Shown here: in pieces, positions 7,545-10,083 of the stretch
How positions within the stretch are numbered: the first letter of the stretch is position 1
Layout: every line of letters starts with the position of its first letter
DNA from: Hohaiivirga sp031547465
Lineage (GTDB): Bacteria > Pseudomonadota > Alphaproteobacteria > Rhizobiales > Beijerinckiaceae
Assembly: GCA_031547465.1 (NCBI GenBank)
Contig: JAVBRX010000027.1
Location: 1-10,083 of the forward strand
Direction: 5' to 3'
DNA length: 10,083 nt
The notes under the pieces: generated by a model
Told to the model about the DNA's origin: nothing
What the model saw: only the letters and a program-made list of their open reading frames with translations
The model's database searches: none
Program-made: the position numbers and the translations under genes

Positions 7545-7820
7545 TCAAGCCAGCATCAGGAGAATCCTCTGGACGATAAGCAAGACAATGAACAGCACCA
7601 CCGGCGAGAAATCGAACTGCCCCATGGCGGGAAGCCGCGCACGAATGGGGTGCAGAGCCGGTTCGGTGACGGATTCGAGGAACGAGTTGGCCGTCTGCAC
7701 CAGCGAATTACCGCGATTGACAATATTGGCCGCTATCAGCCAGCCAAGCACGACTCGCGCGAACAGGAGGAAGCAATAAACCGAGATGGCGAAGACAAGG
7801 AGGCGAACCAGAAATCCCAT
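7545..7820 (-). CDS. YggT-family integral membrane protein
   Basis: A 91-residue inner-membrane protein of the YggT family, whose members have two hydrophobic segments and have been linked to osmotic tolerance and cell-envelope functions in some bacteria. Hydrophobic segments are at about 5-30 and 71-90. The conserved motifs VTEPALHPIR (before the second segment) and FDFSPVVL (at its start) are present. The start at 7820 was chosen because family similarity begins there (MGFLVRLL); a frame extending to 7874 would add 18 residues without family support. The ribosome binding site is poor (GAGAATCAC before ATG). It is the first gene of the probable yggT-DUF167-folD operon. Confidence 0.9.
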   Translation of the reverse strand: MGFLVRLLVFAISVYCFLLFARVVLGWLIAANIVNRGNSLVQTANSFLESVTEPALHPIRARLPAMGQFDFSPVVLFIVLLIVQRILLMLA

Positions 7821-8094
7821 GTGATTCTCGTATAGGTTAGGGTGATATCCGCTGAAGGACCGGATGCGGCACAAGCCGCGCTTGATACATAGTGAGCGAA
7901 CACAGCCAAAGCGAATCGCATGTTTTCAGCATGATCTGTTTGCAACCGCTTGTCGATCCGCTTTCCAGACCCGATTCCGGCTGTTCAGTGGACATTGCCC
8001 CTACTCACCCCCTCTTCTGGAGACTGTAATCGCCCAGTTTCGCACGCCCCGGCTTCCACCCGCACGAGATTCTGAGCAGGCGTTCACGAACTGG
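7821..8094. other. Divergent intergenic region between yggT and the tRNA gene
   Basis: This region must hold the promoter of the minus-strand yggT operon, though no clear -35/-10 pair was fixed. The 85-codon plus-strand frame at 7864-8121 has no family resemblance. The stretch around 7905-7960 (CGCATGTTTTCAGCATGATC) faintly recalls dispersed intergenic repeats of rhizobial genomes; this is from memory and weak. Confidence 0.4.
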
Positions 8095-8122
8095 TTGACA
8101 GAACACGCCAGAGCGCCATAAA
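8095..8122 (+). promoter_or_regulatory. Sigma70-type promoter of the tRNA-Ala gene
   Basis: TTGACA (8095-8100) is a perfect -35 box. CATAAA (8117-8122) is a fair -10 box after a 16-base spacer; reading ATAAAA gives 17. Transcription would start near 8129, about eight bases before the mature tRNA, a normal arrangement for a tRNA gene. Confidence 0.75.
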
Positions 8123-8136
8123 AGCCGGTCTTGGCC

Positions 8137-8213
<77 letters not shown>

Positions 8214-8252
8214 TGCCTCCATCCAGCGTTATTGTTTTCGCTCGCAGTTGTC

Positions 8253-8280
8253 CGCGAACCATTTGATTTCGCGCTGATTT
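8253..8280 (+). terminator. Possible weak terminator after the tRNA
   Basis: CGCGAA (8253-8258) and TTCGCG (8268-8273) form a 6-bp stem with a 9-base loop, followed by CTGATTTTC. Stem and T-run are both short. The related stretch CGCGAACAAATGAT at 8360-8373 partly repeats the left arm and loop, so these may instead be integrase-associated binding sites. Confidence 0.25.
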
Positions 8281-8419
8281 TCTCAACAAATATTTCCATA
8301 CCCGTTCGCATCAATCCAGCCACATCCGCCTGAAGCCAGCGGCAGAGTAGGTACGTTTTCGCGAACAAATGATGTCATTTTTTGGGCACGTATCCACTGG
8401 TACCCACTTGGGAGACGCC

Positions 8420-9180
8420 ATGCCCGGCCTGAGAGACATCGCCATCCGCAGGATCAGACCCAGCGACAAGGCATACAAGATTTACGACTCGCAAGGACTG
8501 TTTCTTCTGGTGCATCCGAGCGGTCGTCTCTACTGGCGCATGCGATACAAGTTCGCCGGCAGGGAAAACGCCATCTCGCTGGGCGCCTACCCCGAAGTTT
8601 CACTGTCGATGGCATGGCGACGCTGCGACGAGGAAAGACAGCGCATTGCGGAAAAGATCGATCCTGCCGCGCACAAGAAGATCCAGAAAATCGCCGAGGA
8701 ACTTGCCCAGGCAACCACATTTTCCTCGTTGCGGCAGAGCTCTATCTCAAGAAGGAGCTGGAGAAGAAAGCCCCGGACACCTTGTCGAAGGTCAAACGGC
8801 TGCATCAGCTTGCCAATGCGGGCATCGGCAATCGGCCGATTGACGCTATACAGCCGGTGGAAATTCTCGCCGTCCTGCGCAAGCACGAAGCTGCCGGGCA
8901 CCGGGAAACCGCAAAAAGAGTCCGGTCTGCGATCGGCGAAGTGTTCCGCTATGCGGTGCAGACGGGCCGGGCGACGAACGATCCGACCTGGGCATTGCGC
9001 GGGGCGATTGCCGCACCGACGCCGGTTCCTCGGCCCGCCATCATCGAACCCGCCGAATTCGGCAAGCTCCTGAAAGCCATCGACGGATATTCTTCGTTCG
9101 TGGTCAAATCCGCCTTGCAACTGACGGGTGCTTTGGTGAACGAATACGGAAACCAGACAGTGAAATGGAGCCGCCCATGA
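8420..9180 (+). pseudogene. P4-type tyrosine integrase remnant (frameshifted, catalytic domain lost)
   Basis: Family integrases insert islands into tRNA 3' ends. ATG 8420 has GGGAG upstream and starts MPGLRDIAIRRIRPSDKAYK, the DUF4102 N-terminal domain (YDSQGLFLLVHPSGRLYWRM, SLGAYPEVSL). Near TTTT at 8720-8723 the frame is lost: family sequence up to ELAQATTF is in one frame and FLVAAELYLKKELEKK onward in another. Loss of one T would explain it. The second frame carries the core-binding domain (IGNRPIDAIQPVEILAVLRK, AIGEVFRYAVQTGRATNDPT) up to about ALQLTGAL near 9130. There the expected first catalytic Arg block should begin but is replaced by about a dozen unrelated residues, ending at TGA 9178-9180. 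All R-H-R-Y catalytic residues are therefore missing. The last residues may be the C-terminus of a lost toxin, because the stop overlaps the next start as ATGA. ATG 8369, 51 bases upstream in frame, is less likely as the start. Confidence 0.85.
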
Positions 9181-9464
9181 ACAGGAAAGCATTCGACAGA
9201 ATTGCCGAAGGGCTGACCGAGGTCCTCACTATCGCCCGCTGCAAGATCAAACCCGCGAGACTCTATATCCCGCCGGAAGTGGACATCAAGGCCATTCGGG
9301 AGAAGCTCGATGTCGGCCAAGAGCAATTCGTCGCCGCCTTCGGCTTCACCATTCATCAGGTCCGCCAATGGGAGCAAGGCCGCGTTCGCCCGACAGGCGC
9401 GGTCAGGGCCTATCTCATGCTGATCCAAAGCAATCCTGACCCAGGTGAGAGCCATGCTGCTTGA
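9177..9464 (+). CDS. HTH antitoxin, NadS/HigA-like, without an adjacent toxin
   Basis: A 95-residue Xre-type DNA-binding protein resembling antitoxins of RelE/HigB-type modules. The N-terminal part (1-35) would bind the toxin. DIKAIREKLD (36-45) leads into a helix-turn-helix at about 46-69 (QEQFVAAFGF, then VRQWEQGRVRP), the family WEQGRxxPxG signature, followed by a helix AVRAYLMLI. ATG 9177 is chosen over ATG 9165 because MNRK is the usual start and it overlaps the preceding stop as ATGA. In such modules the toxin gene normally precedes and overlaps in just this way, but the frame upstream is mostly integrase remnant, so the toxin seems to have been deleted. The antitoxin looks intact. Antitoxins of this type usually autorepress their promoter; here that promoter may be gone. 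Confidence 0.8.
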   Translation: MNRKAFDRIAEGLTEVLTIARCKIKPARLYIPPEVDIKAIREKLDVGQEQFVAAFGFTIHQVRQWEQGRVRPTGAVRAYLMLIQSNPDPGESHAA

Positions 9465-9548
9465 GGCGTCACGGTTGGGAGACAAGGAGGCCTGACCAGC
9501 TCCCCTGGATTAGGGCCGCCAAACTCGTTCTATCGTTTTCAAAAACAG

Positions 9549-9611
9549 ATGAACGCCGAAATGGAAGCGGGACGTTTGACAGAAGTGAAATGCGATGCCC
9601 ATGACCTATAA
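9549..9611 (+). pseudogene. Possible C-terminal remnant of a RelE/HigB-type toxin
   Basis: The frame ending at TAA 9609-9611 reads MNAEMEAGRLTEVKCDAHDL. This resembles the end of HigB-like toxins, where a short helix is followed by a GxLxEV strand and an acidic tail. It overlaps the start of the following antitoxin fragment by 11 bases, the arrangement expected of a toxin-antitoxin pair. The frame extends further left without recognisable toxin sequence, so the 5' part is lost. The match is to a short, weakly conserved tail; the context carries most of the weight. Confidence 0.35.
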
Positions 9612-9675
9612 CAGCGATATCATGGCCGTCGTCCACGAGATGATGGAAGGCTCCCACCGCAAGCTGCTGATCGGT
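9601..9675 (+). pseudogene. N-terminal 25 codons of an Xre/HigA-type antitoxin, cut off by the CRISPR array
   Basis: ATG 9601 begins MTYNSDIMAVVHEMMEGSHR and five more residues. This is close to the N-terminus of a family of HTH antitoxins that begins MTYxSDIxAxIHExxxGLH. The remainder, including the helix-turn-helix, is absent: the 25th codon ends at 9675 and the first CRISPR repeat begins at 9676. An alternative start two codons upstream (9595) is possible. Together with the toxin tail just before it, this marks a second, destroyed toxin-antitoxin module. The family recognition is from memory of the N-terminal pattern. Confidence 0.5.
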
Positions 9676-10083
9676 GTTTCTACCCACGCGCCCGTGACGG
9701 CGCGACGGGCCGCCAAGGCTCCGCGTTGGCGGACGTTTCTGGTTTCTACCCACGCGCCCGTGAAGGCGCGACTCGCGGCCCAATCAAAAGAGGTTACATC
9801 GTTGGTCGTTTCTACCCACGCGCCCGTGAAGGCGCGACGAAGAAAACCAGCTCTGCGTACAGCTCGGACACGTTTCTACCCACGCGCCCGTGAAGGCGCG
9901 ACATCCTCGACGCGGCATCACCAGCCGGTGGGATGTGTTTCTACCCACGCGCCCGTGAAGGCGCGACACCACATGATCCGGGAGCCGCGCGAGCGTGTCC
10001 GTGTTTCTACCCACGCGCCCGTGAAGGCGCGACTGAGGCAATCCGCGTCGAGCTTGAAGCTGAGAAAGTTTCTACCCACGCGC
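9676..10083 (-). CRISPR. CRISPR array, type I-C-like repeat, leader-distal end; continues past the window
   Basis: Six complete 31-nt repeats start at 9676, 9742, 9808, 9872, 9937 and 10003, and a seventh at 10068 is cut by the window end. The six spacers are 35, 35, 33, 34, 35 and 34 nt and all differ. On the plus strand the repeat begins GTTTCTACCC and ends GGCGCGAC. On the minus strand it begins GTCGCGCC and ends GTGGGTAGAAAC, like type I-C repeats, which usually end ATTGAAAC. In that orientation CGCGCC and GGCGCG form a 6-bp stem with a 6-nt loop, leaving an 11-nt 3' part (TGGGTAGAAAC) that matches the handle length left by Cas5d cleavage. Only the leftmost repeat differs (C at 9698 instead of A, in the loop), as expected of the leader-distal end. 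Leader and cas genes should therefore lie to the right; none is visible here. Confidence 0.97.

Noticed and set aside
9576..9612. TTGACA followed by TATAAC as a promoter for the antitoxin fragment
   Set aside because: The spacer is 25 bases, too long for a sigma70 promoter, and the TATAAC lies inside the coding frame.
9469..10041. Two minus-strand frames with repeated SRLHGRVGRN units
   Set aside because: The repeated unit is the CRISPR repeat translated; it is not a repeat protein.

Overview
The window looks like a chromosomal segment of a GC-rich alphaproteobacterium, most likely Hyphomicrobiales (Rhizobiales). This rests on the sequence character of HolA, PolA, PrmA and FolD and on their gene order; the genus cannot be read from the sequence. 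The left four fifths is ordinary housekeeping DNA and the right fifth is accessory DNA.

Housekeeping part (1-8212). It opens with the C-terminal two thirds of holA (DNA polymerase III delta). A NUDIX hydrolase and a complete, proofreading-type DNA polymerase I (polA) follow on the same strand. polA converges on prmA (ribosomal protein L11 methyltransferase). Upstream of prmA on the minus strand lies a 35-residue lipoprotein gene with a near-perfect Shine-Dalgarno sequence, too short for most gene callers. Next come folD, a DUF167/YggU-family gene and a YggT-family membrane protein gene. These are tightly packed on the minus strand and are probably one operon read yggT -> DUF167 -> folD. A tRNA-Ala(CGC) gene with a clear sigma70-type promoter ends this part.

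Accessory part (8213-10083). Just 3' of the tRNA are the wrecked remains of a P4-type tyrosine integrase: frameshifted, and missing the whole catalytic domain. Its frame ends in a 4-bp overlap with an intact NadS/HigA-like antitoxin gene that has no toxin beside it. After it come what look like the last codons of a second toxin and the first 25 codons of a second HTH antitoxin. Immediately after that 25th codon a CRISPR array starts and runs off the window: six complete 31-nt repeats, a partial seventh, and six 33-35-nt spacers. The repeat is type I-C-like when read on the minus strand. The degenerate repeat at the left end marks the leader-distal end, so leader and cas genes are expected to the right, outside the window.

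Reading: this is the left edge of a tRNA-Ala-anchored genomic island. Its integrase has decayed, its toxin-antitoxin modules are eroded, and it carries, or has accumulated beside it, a CRISPR locus. I see no clearly undescribed system. The most unusual points are the exact abutment of the array on a truncated antitoxin gene, the atypical 3' end of the I-C-like repeat, the orphan antitoxin and the hidden lipoprotein.
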